Position numbers and translations under genes: made by a program. Positions 63,158 through 64,000 of a stretch of DNA of 64,000 nucleotides are shown here, piece by piece. Position 1 is the stretch's first letter. Every line of letters begins with the position of its first letter. The notes beneath the pieces are model-generated. The model searched no databases. It had not been told where the DNA came from and saw only the letters and a list, made by a program, of their open reading frames with translations. Source of the stretch: Bradyrhizobium sp. sBnM-33 (GTDB lineage Bacteria; Pseudomonadota; Alphaproteobacteria; Rhizobiales; Xanthobacteraceae); the NCBI RefSeq assembly GCF_032917945.1, contig NZ_CP136624.1, forward strand, positions 3,720,001 to 3,784,000, given 5' to 3'.

Positions 63158-64000
63158 AGGGCGACCTGTGCTACCTCTCTACCGACGACTCCCCGCAGGG
63201 TGAGCCAATCGCATCCAAACCGGCGATCGTGCTGCGCTGGGATGTGAGATCTCCTGATCATCACACTACCACCCCATTCTTTCCGGCACCACAACGGTGA
63301 TCCGACGGGTTTTGGCGAGGGCAGGTCCTGTCAACCTCATTGAAATTGCAGGATACCTTAGCTACGATTCTGACTACGGGAGCGGAGGGCAGGGGTACGA
63401 GCGCAGCCGCCGTAACTGCTCGCCTGTGCATAGCCGGGAGAAGGCCGATAATCTTCGTATTCCGATCCGGCGCTATGCCAGCATCGGTTCGCTCGGTGAA
63501 AAAGCAGAAGGCCGGCGCGCAAACACCGGCCTTCTAGCTCACCGCGCTGGCGCGCCCAGTGAGGTGGGTTTGGCTCTCGCTGGATCCACCTCAAGAGCCT
63601 GCACCATTGTCGCCAATCCGGCAACGCCCCCCGATCGTGTATGAGTGTGGACAAACGCGGAAGATACCGGCACCCGGCGACCTTGTGCAGCCTGGGATTG
63701 GGGAGCGTCATTCAATCTTCCGGGCCTAGCATTTATCTTGGAATCGAGAGCAGATTTTAGAGGCGGTTCGGGCCGATGAATTTCCAAACAAACCCAAAGG
63801 TTCGAGGCGGCTTTTGCTTTCATGACAGAGCGGGGAGCTAGTTGGTGGCGAGCGCACGAGCGACGTGGGGCGATTTTGTATGAGGTGAGCCAATTGATCC
63901 GACCACGAGATCGCACATCGGGGACATGCTGGGCGTCCAACAAATCGCAATGTGGATTCGACACCGGAAGCCGCTGCGCGAAGGTATTGGCGCCAAGCTC
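63158..64000. other. Gene-poor end of the window
   Basis: About 840 bases with overlapping short frames on both strands but no convincing coding signal. It contains the hairpin at 63506-63535. A gene may begin beyond the right edge. Confidence 0.35.
63506..63535 (-). terminator. Perfect 10-bp hairpin followed by a T-run on the minus strand
   Basis: AGAAGGCCGG (63506-63515) pairs with CCGGCCTTCT (63526-63535) around a 10-base loop. On the minus strand it is followed by GCTTTTTCACC, a standard terminator layout. No plausible leftward gene immediately upstream was identified, so it may belong to a lost gene. Confidence 0.55.

Noticed and set aside
63297..63964. Overlapping frames on both strands near the right edge
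   Set aside because: No start signals or motifs; the mutual antisense overlap suggests chance frames in GC-rich DNA.
1..64000. CRISPR arrays, tRNA and rRNA genes
   Set aside because: No regularly spaced repeats, tRNA-like cloverleaf with a CCA-type end or rRNA signature was recognised by eye. A tRNA at the island borders was looked for in particular and not seen; tRNAscan would be decisive.

Overview
The window looks like the chromosome of an alphaproteobacterium close to Bradyrhizobium. The evidence is the G+C-rich, GC3-biased coding sequence and a typical set of small families: DUF6894, DUF3551, DUF3606, BA14K-like, bacterial transglutaminase-like cysteine peptidase, and many short secreted proteins with cleavable signals. 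It is dominated by surface polysaccharide biosynthesis. This assignment rests on reading the sequence only; no database search was run.

Layout. (1) 1-9.5 kb: small conserved hypothetical and secreted proteins, gene-poor stretches and a decayed IS21-type relic (3.5-4.3 kb). (2) 10.4-29.9 kb: an exopolysaccharide locus of the succinoglycan/exo type. It holds a Wza-like export lipoprotein, an O-antigen-ligase/Wzy-type protein, a transglutaminase-like cysteine peptidase, UDP-glucose 4-epimerase, an ExoY-type priming sugar transferase, a Wzc/ExoP-type tyrosine autokinase, a PPP-type phosphatase, three glycosyltransferases, an FAD oxidoreductase, a secreted family-16 glycoside hydrolase and an FkbM-like methyltransferase. 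(3) 30.3-33.4 kb: an insertion hot spot with a frameshifted DUF3551 gene, a degenerate IS5-family element, an IS481-family element inserted exactly at that element's end, and an AT-rich methyltransferase gene. (4) 34.1-48.6 kb: a second, Wzx/Wzy-type polysaccharide locus in two divergent operons. The leftward one is polymerase, GT4-GT2 fusion, GT2 and flippase, with ATGA overlaps or short gaps. The rightward one is GT4, glucose-1-phosphate cytidylyltransferase, RfbC-like epimerase, DUF4910/DUF2172 peptidase-like protein, C-methyltransferase, NAD-dependent SDR and FAD oxidoreductase. (5) 48.8-55.9 kb: a DUF707 protein, then two eroded sugar genes (an AGE-type epimerase and a GT4 glycosyltransferase), small genes, a frameshifted PilZ gene and an apparently complete IS5 copy. 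(6) 56-64 kb: a Gly-rich secreted protein, a cyclase-type sensor that lost its catalytic domain, a frameshifted PEP-CTERM relic, a paralogue of a small domain protein, and a large TPR protein.

How it works together. In the first locus, ExoY would load the first sugar on undecaprenyl phosphate. The glycosyltransferases extend the unit, the Wzy-like protein polymerises, Wzc and Wza export, and the GH16 enzyme probably trims or releases the polymer. GalE supplies UDP-galactose. The second locus has its own flippase, polymerase and transferases, plus a compact operon that probably makes an unusual branched, C-methylated CDP-sugar. No CDP-glucose 4,6-dehydratase is visible next to the cytidylyltransferase.

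The second locus lies between two copies of the same IS5-family element in opposite orientation (30.7 and 55.0 kb), with gene wreckage near both ends. It therefore reads as a replaceable or mobile polysaccharide island. That arrangement, and the CDP-sugar operon inside it, are the parts most worth following up.
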